Source: Strigamia acuminata (taxonomy: Eukaryota; Arthropoda; Chilopoda; Geophilomorpha; Linotaeniidae). From it: a stretch of 60,000 nucleotides of DNA. The stretch's first letter is position 1. Each line of letters starts with the position of its first letter. Positions 23,090 to 33,309 of the stretch are shown here, in pieces. The stretch covers positions 8,365,060 through 8,425,059 of the forward strand of contig OX442314.1 in assembly GCA_949358305.1 (NCBI GenBank), written 5' to 3'. Both the position numbers and the translations under genes were made by a program. The notes below the pieces were generated by a model. That model made no database searches, was not told the DNA's origin, and saw only the letters and a program-made list of their open reading frames with translations.

Positions 23090-23560
23090 CTTTCTAATAA
23101 CAAACAATTATTATTCTGATTACTTTCAAGGAATGACAATGCTAAGCATCGATACATCGAAAAACTTAAACGTATCAGTGCTGTAGATGCCTATGCACTA
23201 AACTGCATCAAACCAAAGGTTCAGACATTTTTTACCTATGTAATTCTGGTACACAAATTCACCAAAAACACTGCCTGTTTTGACTGGTTCCCCACAGCCC
23301 AAATTGACTGATACCCATTCCACAATAATTCACCATCAGTACAAATACTCCATAACCAGTCACCCAATGGCAAATTGAGGTGTACTTGCCCGAAAGACAT
23401 CGGTGGTATATTGATTGGCTGTGATATCAGCTCATGTAAAGTTGAATGGTTTCATAAAAAATGTGTAAATGTTAATAGAGAGTTCCCAAGGGCAAATGGT
23501 ATTGTCCAGCATGTAAAAGTAGTATGCAACCATACCTTTGTCGCCGTCATAAACGCCAGT
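23090..23560 (+). pseudogene. PHD-finger gene copy, decayed (second copy)
   Basis: The N-terminal part is broken by small deletions (the FQGLND start is missing bases near 23130). The PHD part is readable at 23375-23500: CTCPKDIGGILIGCDISSC, then EWFHKKC. The second half of the finger is lost before the CTGCAG-type relic at 23568. Same arrangement as the copy at 20.0 kb. Confidence 0.6.
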
Positions 23561-24086
23561 TTTCACACTTTTTTGCAGTTTTTTTTGGCATGCAGGTTTT
23601 TCTGCAGAATTTTGCAGTGGAGTGGACAACAGTAATAGGACTCAAATGTTAGGTATATTCGTGCAATAATACAACGCAAAAGTTGTATGACTAAATTATT
23701 GTTGTAAAATTAAAGTTTTTATTATCTGTGTTCGGTTGCAGCTGATATGGAGTAGTGAACGTTTTTCCCAACATGGGATTTTCCCAACATTTGACCAACA
23801 TCAAAGAATCTTGATAATGAATAAAGTTCTTTCCAGTTATTTCAATATGAACTTGGTTTATTCATGGTGAAAACAAGAATGTACACCAAAGTGATCAAAA
23901 CAATGATATACAGTAACACTATCCCATCATACCCCAATTACCCTCAACCAACGACATATTTTAAATTAACCCATACCCTTACAAAGACAACATCTCGTGT
24001 ATCGTTGTAGTCCATAGTTAGCCGTTACTATAAGGAACACAAGAAAAAATGAATTAAAAGCAACGCAGATGTGAACAAGGTGTGTT

Positions 24087-24535
24087 GGTCACTGAGTGGG
24101 TTTTATTTATTTCTGACAGAGCCTAATAAAAGAATATTTTTCATGTTAAAAAAAAATAAAATTTGGGCCTTTACCACTGTTTAATAACAATTGAAAAACT
24201 TGATGGTTGTTGGCTGGATGACCTACGTCATTAGTTCGGTGGTGGTCTTGTTGCGCATGCGCAACAGACTAAGCATGCGAAGACGTCAGTTTTCAGTCTC
24301 GTAATACAATTACAATTTCAATCGAGATTTACTTGTATGATAGTTAAAAAGTGCTTATTGTGTAAAAGTAAGAGCAATAAAAACAAAAACCGTTCTTTTT
24401 ATGGATTTCCAACCAATCCTATCATCAGAAAACAATGGATTGATTGGATTGTTAACATATTTGGCCAGGAGAATGTGCAGGTGAATCAAGGTCAGCCATT
24501 ATGGATCCAACCTAAGCTCAGAACTAGTTTCAGGT
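24087..24535 (+). pseudogene. THAP-domain fragment inside a MITE C-type element
   Basis: The ATG at 24337 starts MIVKKCLLCKSKSNKNKNRS followed by FYGFP and RKQWIDWI. This matches the first half of a THAP zinc finger (C-x2-C, then the F-x-F-P and W motifs). The frame then runs into a GC-rich hAT fragment at about 24535, so the C-x2-H ligands are missing. It is preceded by CACTGAGTGGGTTTTATT, the terminal sequence of MITE C. Kolobok and P elements are known to encode THAP proteins, so this is probably a remnant of the autonomous parent of MITE C. Confidence 0.55.
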
Positions 24536-24662
24536 CCTGGACCGGGACCGCGTTCCCTGTACGCGGTACACGGTGGACCGCGGACCGGGAACGCGGTCCC
24601 GGTCCAGGGACCGCGGTTCTTTTTAGCTGCCGGAACAGGACCGCCGACCGCGCACAACACTG
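24535..24662. mobile_element. Truncated GC-rich hAT-type element
   Basis: The right terminus GACCGCGCACAACACTG is that of the complete element at 24895-25381. The left terminus is missing and the body consists of GGACCGCGGTCC-type palindromes. It abuts base 24663 and has removed the second half of defensin-like copy 5. Confidence 0.65.
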
Positions 24663-24696
24663 GGATTAAACAGAATAAAATGATAAGAAATTTCAT
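24663..24696 (-). pseudogene. Defensin-like copy 5, exon 1 remnant
   Basis: Only the first 11 codons of the signal peptide (MKFLIILFCLI) survive. The sequence then passes directly into the terminus of a GC-rich hAT fragment. No mature-peptide exon remains to the left. The upstream flank (24697-24890) is still alignable with the other units. The TATA position reads ACTAGTAAAGAC. Confidence 0.8.
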
Positions 24697-24894
24697 TTTT
24701 AATGGATGGTCTGGCGGTAGAAAGAGAGAAACTAACGAACAGCAGATGAAGGACCTTGTCTTTACTAGTATCTGTTGCTGATGTGGCAGCGATACTGTAT
24801 GTATTCATATGACGCGTGCTTGGTGTACAGGCAAAATGGCGGATGGTTATCACGTGACTGTGCAGTGTATTGTGGATCAGCGATTGCTTGGCAA

Positions 24895-25381
24895 CAGTGT
24901 TGTGCGCGGTCCGCGGTCCTGGTACCGCGGTCCTGTTCCGGCAGCTAAAAAGAACCGCGGTCCCGGTCCGCGGTCCACCGTGTACCGCGTACAGGGAACG
25001 CGGTCCCGGTCCAGGACCGGGACGCAGGACCGCATTTTTGCGGTACATCTCGCAGTCCACGAGAAAACACGAGATCTCGTGTTTTCTCGTGGATCGCGAG
25101 ATATACCGCAAAATACTAGAATCTCGTCGTTTTCAAAATGCGGCAGGTACTAGAATCTTTCTAGTATTTTGCGGTATTTTGCGGAAAACACGAGATCTCG
25201 TGTTTTCCCGTGGACCGCGAGATGTACAGCAAAAGCGGTCCGCGGTCCACGGAATTTTTAAAGGAACGCGGTCCTGGTCTGCGGTCCAGGACCGGCCTTT
25301 TAAAAGTACCGCGGTCCCGGTCCGTACCTGCCGCAAAAGGAACGCGGTCCCGGTCCCGGTCCGGGACCGCGCACAACACTG
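24895..25381. mobile_element. Complete GC-rich hAT-type MITE with 8-bp target duplication
   Basis: Termini are CAGTGTTGTGCGCGGTCC and GGACCGCGCACAACACTG. It is flanked by a perfect 8-bp duplication, CTTGGCAA (24887-24894 and 25382-25389). The empty site GATTGCTTGGCAACACGTTC is seen in other units (for example 28190, 46680, 53477). The 487-bp interior is strikingly CpG-rich, made of GGTCCGCGGTCC and ACACGAGATCTCGTGTTTTC palindromes. Arg/Gly/Pro-rich ORFs on both strands are artefacts. Confidence 0.88.
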
Positions 25382-25662
25382 CTTGGCAACACGTTCGAAT
25401 ATATATTAATGCAAAAAATCTTCAGAAATAACATGTTATAATTTTTTTTATATTATATACATTCATGTAAAAAATCTTCACAAATAACATAAATTAAAAT
25501 AAATAAAATGACATAAATCTTATAAACTCTCAATTTATCAAATAAAAAAAAAATTTAATTTCAACTAATAAAACCAACACCTGATAACATAACAACCCCA
25601 CATTCATCAAACTGCTACAACCCATTAAAAATAATATTTATAAAAAAAAAATTACAATTAAA

Positions 25663-26157
25663 CAGTGCTGGGCACGGTACTGGTACTTCTGGTGACCTGC
25701 GGTACACGGGAAAACGCAAGAAAACACGAGATTTTCGTGTTACAAACATCAATAATTTATAAAATGCCTAAAATACTATTCAAAGTTTATTAATAATAAA
25801 CTTTTAATTGGTTTTTATTAATTTTAAAGTTTATTTCTTTTTTGTAGCCAAAATTAAAACTCTAAAAGTAATAAAAACCAATTAAAAGTTTATTAATAAA
25901 CTTTTAATACTGTAGTATTTTAGGCATTTTATAAATTATTGATGTCTATTAACATCAAATTTTTACAATTAAAGTGGAAAACGGGAAAAAACACAACAAT
26001 TTTGTGTTTTCTCGCGTTTTCCCGTGTACCGCGAGATGTACCGCAAAATCTCGGTACCGGAATTGTACCGGGACCGCGGTACTTTGAGCAGAAGCGCCTT
26101 GTACCGCGTACCGGTACAGCGGTACAGTGCTAGGTACCGCGTACCGGGACCACAGTA
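25663..26157. mobile_element. hAT-type element, second family, right end damaged
   Basis: CAGTGCTGGGCACGGTACTG starts directly after CAATTAAA, the same site as the complete copy at 53766-54129. The interior has GTACCGCG palindromes and an inverted repeat around TTTATAAAATGCCTAAAATA (about 25756-25935). The right terminus is not found. It is joined to a dispersed repeat whose relative is at 57973-58110. Confidence 0.6.
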
Positions 26158-26381
26158 TGTAAATGTGGGATGTCAATTGTCCGCCATTTGCCCGCAAAAA
26201 GTTTTAACAATACAACGACAGATTGCTCCTTCTTCGCATTTGTACGGGACAACTTAGATCACAAAAAAATGGCGGATGTGAAGTCCTGTAGGTAATCGTC
26301 GTCCTAGGCGCACCAAAGCTGTTAGAATTTACACAATTGGTTCTCCAGTTTCCCTGTGATAATTGTACTTACTTTATTATA

Positions 26382-27596
26382 CAGGGTGGAACAAAAGTCT
26401 GTTCCCCTCAAATATTTCCTCAGCAATTGCATCTAGGCCAACTTTGATGAAGCGATCGTATAGGAAGTTGGGTGAGAGCAATCCAATGATCTCATCAAAT
26501 TTGACCTTGACGACCATTTTCAAGGATATTCACTTGCTAACTTCTAAACCAATCAGGTTAGAGCAAAAAAGTCAATTACAAAGTTGTAGAGCACCATCAA
26601 ATTAGTACTATCCAACTTATCTTAGTGATCTTAAGTTAAATGTTTTCCTTTTAAAAAGGAGACAAATCAGCTGAAATAAAGCTAGCCATTGTGACAAAAC
26701 TTAAATTTCTATCACAAAAATACTAAATTACTTAAATAAACGTATTCAAATGTGCATCATTATGCAAGTAAACAAGAAAAACCACTGCCTTTTTTAATGC
26801 CTCAATAATTATTTTATCACAAGATTAACCCTTGGCTACACGGATTTATGGACAAGCTTTTTCTTGAATAGAAAAATTTTTTTTCCTATAAATTTTTTCT
26901 GCTGAAAATTTGTGACTTTGTTTATCTGATAATAAAGTAAATCTCAGGTGAAATTTGTAATGATTCATCATTTATTTAAATATTCAACTTAGAAATTTTC
27001 TGCCCCTTAAAACTCCAGCATAACTTTTAAGCTGGCTTTGCTGTATTTGTAAACAGCGCTTCAGTGAACAGCTTTTTGCATTTACCAGTAGTGATTAAAA
27101 CCACCTCCAGATGGCTCAAATCTATTTATTTTTATTGTTTAGGCATTACGTCCTCAATAAAATTAGTTCCGAACTAATAACAAACTAAATAACGCTTTAA
27201 CCAATCGACTTAAAAATTGTCCATAAATCCGTAATGGCTTAACCAGAACGGCACATTTTATCCTTATGCCTCCGAGGGTTAAAAAATTTCACTTTGCTAA
27301 TTTTTTTGTGATTTGTCTCCTTTTTAAAAAGAAAACATTTAACTTAAGATCACTAAGATAAGTTGGATAGTACTAATTTGATGGTGCTCTACAACTTTGT
27401 AATTGACCTTTTTGCTCTAACCTGATTGGTTTAGAAGTTAGCAAGTGAATAACCTTGAAAATGGTCGTCAAGGTCAAATTTGATGAGATCATTGGATTGC
27501 TCTCACCCAACTTCCTATACGATTGCTTCATCAAAGTTGGCCTAGATGCAATTGCTGAGGAAATATTTGAGGGGAATAGACTTTTGTTCCACCCTG
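26382..27596. mobile_element. Mariner-type fold-back element 1 (TA target), about 280-bp TIRs
   Basis: CAGGGTGGAACAAAAGTCTG at the left and its complement at the right are flanked by TA (26380-26381 and 27597-27598). The arms pair for about 280 bp, through CATCTAGGCCAACTTTGATG. The core (about 26660-27300) has no transposase ORF. The ORFs at 26363-26605 and 27373-27771 are the two arms read in frame. The empty TATAACTGTCTGTATAG site is present in units 3 and 4. Confidence 0.85.
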
Positions 27597-27730
27597 TATA
27601 ACTGTCTGTATAGTAAGGTACCAAATAGGCTGCCTTACTTGGATGTTTTACGTTGAAATATTTCAACTTTATGCTTGCGCGTTGAAGCTGATGCAACAAC
27701 GCATGCATGTGAACTAGCCTACATAAGTTC

Positions 27731-27953
27731 TTACTTGGATGATGAACAGATACAATCCTTCTGGTCATCACACGCTACCTGAAAATGTCCATCGGATGTA
27801 TAGCAATAACTTGCTGCACAAGCTAAGTCACCACCTAAGTGACAAGACTAACTTGTTACTGTAAAAATATACAGATCAATACTTATGAGTGTAGTAAAAA
27901 CATAACTTGCCAGCAACATGTATTAAACAGAATAAAATAATTAAAAATTTCAT
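27731..27953 (-). pseudogene. Defensin-like copy 6, premature stop
   Basis: Exon 1 (27953-27911) is intact for 14 codons, but the donor is GCAAGT instead of GTAAGT. Exon 2 (27858-27731) has a TAG at 27850-27848, just before the first cysteine, and one extra codon between the second and third cysteines, giving CxxxxC instead of CxxxC. The remaining cysteines and the final AAGTAAGAAC are preserved. Upstream the TATA box (TATAAAAG, about 28038-28046) is intact. Its usual 3' block is missing and is replaced by the mariner-type element. Confidence 0.8.
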
Positions 27954-28013
27954 TTTTGATGGATGGTCTTGCAGCAGATCTGCTGCAAGACCATTCATCA
28001 AAAATGAAATTTC
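27944..28013. repeat. Palindrome duplicating the start region of copy 6
   Basis: TTTTGATGGATGGTCTTGCA, GCAGATCTGC, then TGCAAGACCATTCATCAAAA: a nearly perfect inverted duplication of about 35-bp arms covering the ATG and 5' leader of copy 6. Confidence 0.75.
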
Positions 28014-28676
28014 TACAATGAAATTTCTACAATGCTTGCTTTTATACAGTATGTTGCTGGTGTGGCAGCGATACTGTATGTATTCATATGTTTACCAAGC
28101 GTCATATGACTTGTGCTTGGTGTACAGGCAAAATGACGGATGGTTATCACGTGACTGTACAGTGCATTGTAGATCAGCGATTGCTTGGCAACACGTTCAA
28201 ATATACTGTATATTAATGCAACAAATCTTAAAAAATAGCATGTTAAATTTTATTTTTTTGTTAATTTTCTAATAAAAATATACATTCATGTAAAAATCTT
28301 CATAAATAACATGTAATAATTATATTACAGCTAGGCAATAAATGTTGTTAACTATAGGCTTGTCCAATTTAATTAATAAAAACTAGTACTTTAAAGAAAA
28401 AATACCTGCGGGAGGGCTTGACCTTTACCCCCGGTCTAGCCCGAGACCTGATCCCCAGTCCAATTTTACTAGCCAAGCTTTTTGCACGCGTTTTCGCGTT
28501 CATTAAGTTTTTTGGCTATTTTTATCGTTTTTTCCGTCTTCTACGCTTTTCAACCTACCACATAAATAAATAGGCTCTTCCAAACTGTCACACGTTTTAT
28601 TTTATTTTATTTTATAGCTTTTGTTGTCGTCTCCAACACACCTGCTGCTTTTTCCCTATTATTTTTAAACCCTCTA

Positions 28677-28985
28677 ATGGCAAACAATTATTCCGATTTC
28701 TTTCAAGGACTAAATGACAATGCTATGCACCGATATGTCGAAAAAATTAAACTTATCACTACCGAAAATGCTTCTAACCAAAGGTTCGGACATTTTTTAC
28801 CTCTGAAATTCTGCCTGAACTTCTGGTACACAAATCCACCAAATACACTGCCTGTTTTGAATGGTTACCCACAGCCCAAATGGGCTGATACCCAATCCAC
28901 ATTAACCAATGCCTCACCATCAGTTCTGACAAATACACTTTTACAAAGAAATGAAATGCGGAGTTTCTGCTCTTTATTTTCCTAA
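28677..28985 (+). pseudogene. PHD-gene N-terminal copy, truncated (third copy)
   Basis: The frame starts MANNYSDFFQGLNDNAMHRY and continues VEKIKLITTENAS, aligned with the 20.0-kb copy. It ends before the PHD finger at the AATAAAG of the conserved 3' block. The closest relative is the copy at 47.1 kb. Confidence 0.5.
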
Positions 28986-29181
28986 ATGATTATAAATGAA
29001 TAAAGTTCTCTCCAGTTATTTGCATTTAAACTTGGTTTATTCATGGTGAAAACAAGAAAACACAGCAAAGTGATCAAAACAATGATATAACACTATCCCA
29101 TAATACCCCAATTACCCTCAACAAAAGACATATTTTAAAATAACCCATACCCTTACAAAGACAACATCTCATGTATCATCT

Positions 29182-30140
29182 TGTGGTGATCTCAAAATAT
29201 TCACCAACTTAGAAGATTAAATTAATTATCTTCTAATTAATTTGACTGTGGCACACGCCAAGTCAGATCATGTGACCGAGGGGAGAAATCCTCTCTAGGC
29301 ACATATCACCCCAGGTTGTCCGGGGTGAAAACGGTTATTAGCCGTTATGGTGCAATATGGTGTAATAACCACTAGTTGCACCCATTTGAGCTAAGTGCGC
29401 AGGTTTTCTGCGCAATATTGAAGCGTGCTGGGCTCGCGTCTTGGCTCAAATCGGCACTCTGAAAAATACAACAACAACCTCAACATCACTGCGATATCTG
29501 CTCCGACAATACGTATTGATAGAGGACCGTTGTAACTCAGTTTCACCTGCTATCTTTGTGCCACCCAAAGCACAAAGCCAGCAATTCTGCTTGAATTAGC
29601 CGTAGCTAATTCCAGCAAACGAGAAGAAGAAGTTTCCCGACGATCGTGAACCATCGCCGTCGCTGCCGCGCGAACGACAGCCACCGCCATCGTACGAGAG
29701 CCGGACGCCTACAGCCGTCAACCACCGCCGCCGAGCCGTCGCACGAGCCGTAGAAGGAGCCCACGAGAACCATCGTCTTCGACCATCGTTCGTGAGTTCA
29801 GCAAACGAAGACAATTCGCCTTCGCCTAACAACTGTGTGTTGTTTAAGCGCCATTTTAGCGCTTTGTAGCTTGCAACAGTCGTTGCAAGCCCTTCCATTG
29901 TTCCCGCTCATTTCATTTCGCGACTTGTCGCCATTGTGATATTTTTAACTAGTCATTGTAATTTAAACGAATAAATACATATTTGTGATTTTTATTAATA
30001 AAACTGTCTTTTTATTTCTTTTCCTTAAACTTAACCCCTAGATAATTTAAGGCCGCCGATTGTAAGTCTTTTATAGCATTCACCTGCGGTTTCTGCTTAA
30101 TTTATTAGAAATTAAGTGGATAAAAACCCGGATCGCAGCA
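29182..30140 (+). repeat. 5' LTR
   Basis: Starts TGTGGTGATC, ends CGGATCGCAGCA. Contains two AATAAA hexamers near 29970 and 29996 that could define the R-U5 region. A 100-codon antisense ORF (29596-29898), rich in Arg/Ser/Gly, is present in both LTRs; its status is unknown. Confidence 0.93.
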
Positions 30141-30142
30141 CG

Positions 30143-30160
30143 TGGGGGCCCGTCCGGGAT
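30143..30160 (+). promoter_or_regulatory. Primer-binding site, tRNA-Pro-like
   Basis: TGGGGGCCCGTCCGGGAT begins two bases after the LTR. It matches the tRNA-Pro primer site known from gammaretroviruses at 17 of 18 positions (from memory). It would prime minus-strand DNA synthesis from the 3' CCA end of the tRNA. Confidence 0.75.
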
Positions 30161-30251
30161 AGTCATTGTATAACTTTGTTAGTTAAAATTTACCCGCCAT
30201 TTTTATCTTGCTTATCTTTCTTCTCTATCCTTTCTTTATCCTCATTGAAAA

Positions 30252-33200
30252 ATGGCGACTCCTTCAGAGAAGAGACCGAGAGGAAGGCCGGCGAAGAGAC
30301 GAGTGGCGATCGATCTACCAGTCGTGGATCAAGAAGTGACTGAGTCACAAGAATTGTTTGAAGCCATGGATCAAACAGCTAACTGTAACTCGGCACAGTT
30401 AATCGTGAATGAATTCACGCAAGCGTTGGAGCGACAACAGCCATCCCCGCCCAGCGGCCAGTTGGACTTAAACAATCCAACTGGAAGTGGCCGTTCCAAG
30501 TCGCAAAACGATGATTTGAATTTACGAATTCAATCATCAAGTGCAGAGCACTCGCTGAATTCATCACCGGTTCAAGGTGCAGCACAACAAGATTCTGAGA
30601 ACTCCAATATGGAAGTTTCTCATTCTCCCGTGCGTGTTACCATGATGGACGCACTCCGTGAGCAAGCTAGGCTCGAGGGAGTAATAGTCACTAGCGAAAT
30701 GACTGTGGAACAAATCCACAAAGCTATGGTTCGCAAACAAAGTCAAAAAGACGTTGAAATCGTCAGAACAAGCTTGCAAGCAGAGTTCGAGCGAATGCGT
30801 GCAGAAATGCATCAGCAAAATGCCGAACTAAAACAACAACGTGCGAATGACCATGTTAAGTTGTTACAATTAGAGCAGGAAAAAGCTTCCTGGCTAATTA
30901 CTGACGAAGAGCAACAACAAAGGCTCGAGCAACTAAATCAAGCCCAAAAAGATTTAGAAATTGCTAATGAAAATTTGAGATTGGCCAACGCAAATTTGCG
31001 AGAAGCCAACACGAATTTAATGACTGCCGAACTAACCGCCCCAGTTCGAGCGAGGGAAGAAATTCCCTCCACTTCTCGAAATTACGAGAATCATGCTGCA
31101 GAGCAAGCAGCAAGAGCTAAGAGATTAGCACAACGAGAAAACGAAGTATTTCTCGCTCGACAGCAGTCCGTAATTGATGCTGGTCAAGCCGCCAAAAGTC
31201 AAAGTACTGCAGAGCAGTTATTACGTGCCGACTTAGCTGCGCAAGCTCGTGAAAACGAAATTCTTCGCGCAGATCTGTTGACGGTACAAGAGAACTTTGC
31301 AGTAGTCGTACAAAAAGTACAAGACGTTTGCGGCGAAGATAATTTTGCAAAGCCAGCCCCAGTTTTGCAAAAAGGTGCTTCCAAATCACCTGAGTTGATT
31401 GATTTAACATCAGCTAAACCAAAAGTCAGTCGACAATCAAGTTGGACTGACAGCGATGACTCACGCAGTAGTCGTGGAAGCCGTAATAGTCATCACAGTC
31501 GCAAAAAGAGAAAGCGACAACCAGACCCGACCGAATATCATTCCCCAAAAGTTCCGCAAAATTCGGATAGATTCTTTAGCAATAGTGACCAATTAATTGG
31601 ATTGCTGGCGAAAAAGAATAAAGAACGTGAGAAACCACACGATCGTGGACGGTCACACGATAATCCGCGAGAAGGCTCACCAAAACGAGATTGTCACAAC
31701 GACATCCGTGATGGGCCGAGATACCGTGGAAATCCGCCAGGTGGTGACCCACCAGGTGGAGACAGTTCAGATGGACATGGAGGTGGCCACTCACGTGACC
31801 ACAATTCGAATGGCAATCGAAATGGAAGGGGACCACCAAATGGAGACCGTCGTCCGCCAGATGGCGACGATCCTCCGGACCCTGATCCGCCGCCAAATCC
31901 GAATCATGAATCTGCGTCAGATACAGATTCCTCACGTCCCAGTGTGAGAGGGCGATCTCGTCACAGAACACGTAGTAGAACTCAAAGACCCGATTTTTAC
32001 ACGAAAGATGAGATTGACCAGTTGTTGAGGCAAAATGCTCAACAACAGCGAAAAAGCAGAAGGGATAAAATTATTTTGCAAAAAATAAGTGAATTTACTT
32101 CTGATAAATGGACTCATCAAACAACAGATGAAAAGTTCATTAGATGGGATCGAGTTATCCCACATGCCTATAATGGAAATTGGCAAGCAGGGTCAAACCT
32201 CTTGCTGGAAATATTCGAACTAGGCAAAGTTCACAGTTTTAGCTGTGAAGGTGCATTGGCCCATCTAGTACCAAGAATACTAGTTGGCGGTGTCAAGGAG
32301 TGGTTTCGCAGGAAAGACTTCACGAAGTGGGATGACTTCGTTAAACAATTTATGTTTAAATTTGGTGAATCGAGCGAAGACATCAAGACGCTTTGGAGAT
32401 GTCTTAAGCAACGAAAAGGCGAAAGCTTACATTCGTACATGCTAAGAGCAGAGAATCTGCTTGGCAGAATGCCACATGCTGTTACTGATGCAACAGCAGA
32501 TGATCAGTTTAGAGCTGGCCTCACAGAATATAGTAAAAATATTCTGATGATGTCGGACGCTCCCGACCCGGGGAAATTCTCCGAGTTAAACGAATTCATG
32601 GAAGTCAATCAATTGCGCATTGACGAAAAGTACAAAGCTTACCTTACAGAAAGCGAAAGGTCAGCGTACTTAAAGCGAGAGAAAAGACTCGCTGAGCAAA
32701 ACAATGAAACCTTTAATGGTTTGAAATTGTTGCAGCCACCTAGTTACGAAGACTTTCTAGACGAAGTGGATGAGAAGAGTTCGAAAAAAGAATCTTCCAA
32801 AAAGGACGTCAAAAATCCTCATTCAGTTCCTAAGTTACATGCAAATATAACAGGAGCTGAAACTCCGTCGTCTGAAGCTGAAGAAGCTGAAGAGGAGGAG
32901 GAAGCAGGAGATGAGACGTTGGCTTTATTAGCCAAAGCAGCGGCGCTGTTAGCAAAAAATAACCCCGTTGCAGGCAAATGGAAGCCAAAAATGAAACCAA
33001 AAAATGTTTCATTTGACGCATCAAAGGTGAATACCGAAAGGAATTCAAAATCACCCGCGGTGTCGCCAGAGCGCCGGTCTGACGCTCGTTCTCGTTCTGC
33101 CTCACCAGCAGCAACGAAAAAGAAATCGCCTGCCACTGATCCATGCAATTTATGCAAAAAATTAGGGCATTGGCAAAAAGACTGCCCATCCTCTAAAAAG

Positions 33201-33275
33201 GACAAACCAGTGTCAACAGCTGAGTTTGAAAAAGCAGTCAAGATCATAACTGACATGTTTCGAAAAAACTTGTAG
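30252..33275 (+). CDS. gag: Gag polyprotein of the LTR element
   Basis: 1007 codons from an ATG at 30252 in context AAAAATGG. Residues about 150-260 form a Gln/Glu/Asn-rich coiled-coil-like region. Residues 380-580 are low complexity with Ser/Arg-rich and Gly/Asp/Pro-rich stretches, ending in an RSRHRTRSRT motif. Residues about 590-790 contain a capsid-like helical domain (WDRVIPHAYNGNWQAGSNLL, GGVKEWFRRKDFTKWDDFVK) typical of retrotransposon gag. A CCHC zinc knuckle lies near 964-977 (CNLCKKLGHWQKDC, C-x2-C-x4-H-x4-C) for RNA packaging. The protein is long for a gypsy gag, mainly because of the N-terminal extension. Its last codons overlap the A AAA AAC slip site that gives access to pol. 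Confidence 0.93.
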   Translation: MATPSEKRPRGRPAKRRVAIDLPVVDQEVTESQELFEAMDQTANCNSAQLIVNEFTQALERQQPSPPSGQLDLNNPTGSGRSKSQNDDLNLRIQSSSAEHSLNSSPVQGAAQQDSENSNMEVSHSPVRVTMMDALREQARLEGVIVTSEMTVEQIHKAMVRKQSQKDVEIVRTSLQAEFERMRAEMHQQNAELKQQRANDHVKLLQLEQEKASWLITDEEQQQRLEQLNQAQKDLEIANENLRLANANLREANTNLMTAELTAPVRAREEIPSTSRNYENHAAEQAARAKRLAQRENEVFLARQQSVIDAGQAAKSQSTAEQLLRADLAAQARENEILRADLLTVQENFAVVVQKVQDVCGEDNFAKPAPVLQKGASKSPELIDLTSAKPKVSRQSSWTDSDDSRSSRGSRNSHHSRKKRKRQPDPTEYHSPKVPQNSDRFFSNSDQLIGLLAKKNKEREKPHDRGRSHDNPREGSPKRDCHNDIRDGPRYRGNPPGGDPPGGDSSDGHGGGHSRDHNSNGNRNGRGPPNGDRRPPDGDDPPDPDPPPNPNHESASDTDSSRPSVRGRSRHRTRSRTQRPDFYTKDEIDQLLRQNAQQQRKSRRDKIILQKISEFTSDKWTHQTTDEKFIRWDRVIPHAYNGNWQAGSNLLLEIFELGKVHSFSCEGALAHLVPRILVGGVKEWFRRKDFTKWDDFVKQFMFKFGESSEDIKTLWRCLKQRKGESLHSYMLRAENLLGRMPHAVTDATADDQFRAGLTEYSKNILMMSDAPDPGKFSELNEFMEVNQLRIDEKYKAYLTESERSAYLKREKRLAEQNNETFNGLKLLQPPSYEDFLDEVDEKSSKKESSKKDVKNPHSVPKLHANITGAETPSSEAEEAEEEEEAGDETLALLAKAAALLAKNNPVAGKWKPKMKPKNVSFDASKVNTERNSKSPAVSPERRSDARSRSASPAATKKKSPATDPCNLCKKLGHWQKDCPSSKKDKPVSTAEFEKAVKIITDMFRKNL

Positions 33276-33309
33276 ACGCAGATCCATCAGGTCTAGTGGA
33301 CGCTGCGTC
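33263..33309 (+). promoter_or_regulatory. Programmed -1 ribosomal frameshift signal
   Basis: The heptamer A AAA AAC at 33263-33269 is in the correct gag phase (cgA AAA AAC), two codons before the gag stop at 33273-33275. A 5-base spacer leads to a stem: GACGCAG (33275-33281) pairs with CTGCGTC (33303-33309), and an inner stem TCCA (33283-33286) pairs with TGGA (33297-33300). The -1 frame is the pol frame, open from 33254 onwards. Heptamer, spacer and stem all fit canonical retroviral frameshift sites. Confidence 0.88.

Noticed and set aside
24499-25409. Long Arg/Pro/Gly-rich ORFs on both strands
   Set aside because: They run through GC-rich palindromic hAT-type elements, mirror each other on opposite strands and have no domain.
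26363-27771. Two similar ORFs containing GWNKSLFPSNISSAIASRPT
   Set aside because: They are the two arms of the mariner-type fold-back element, not genes.
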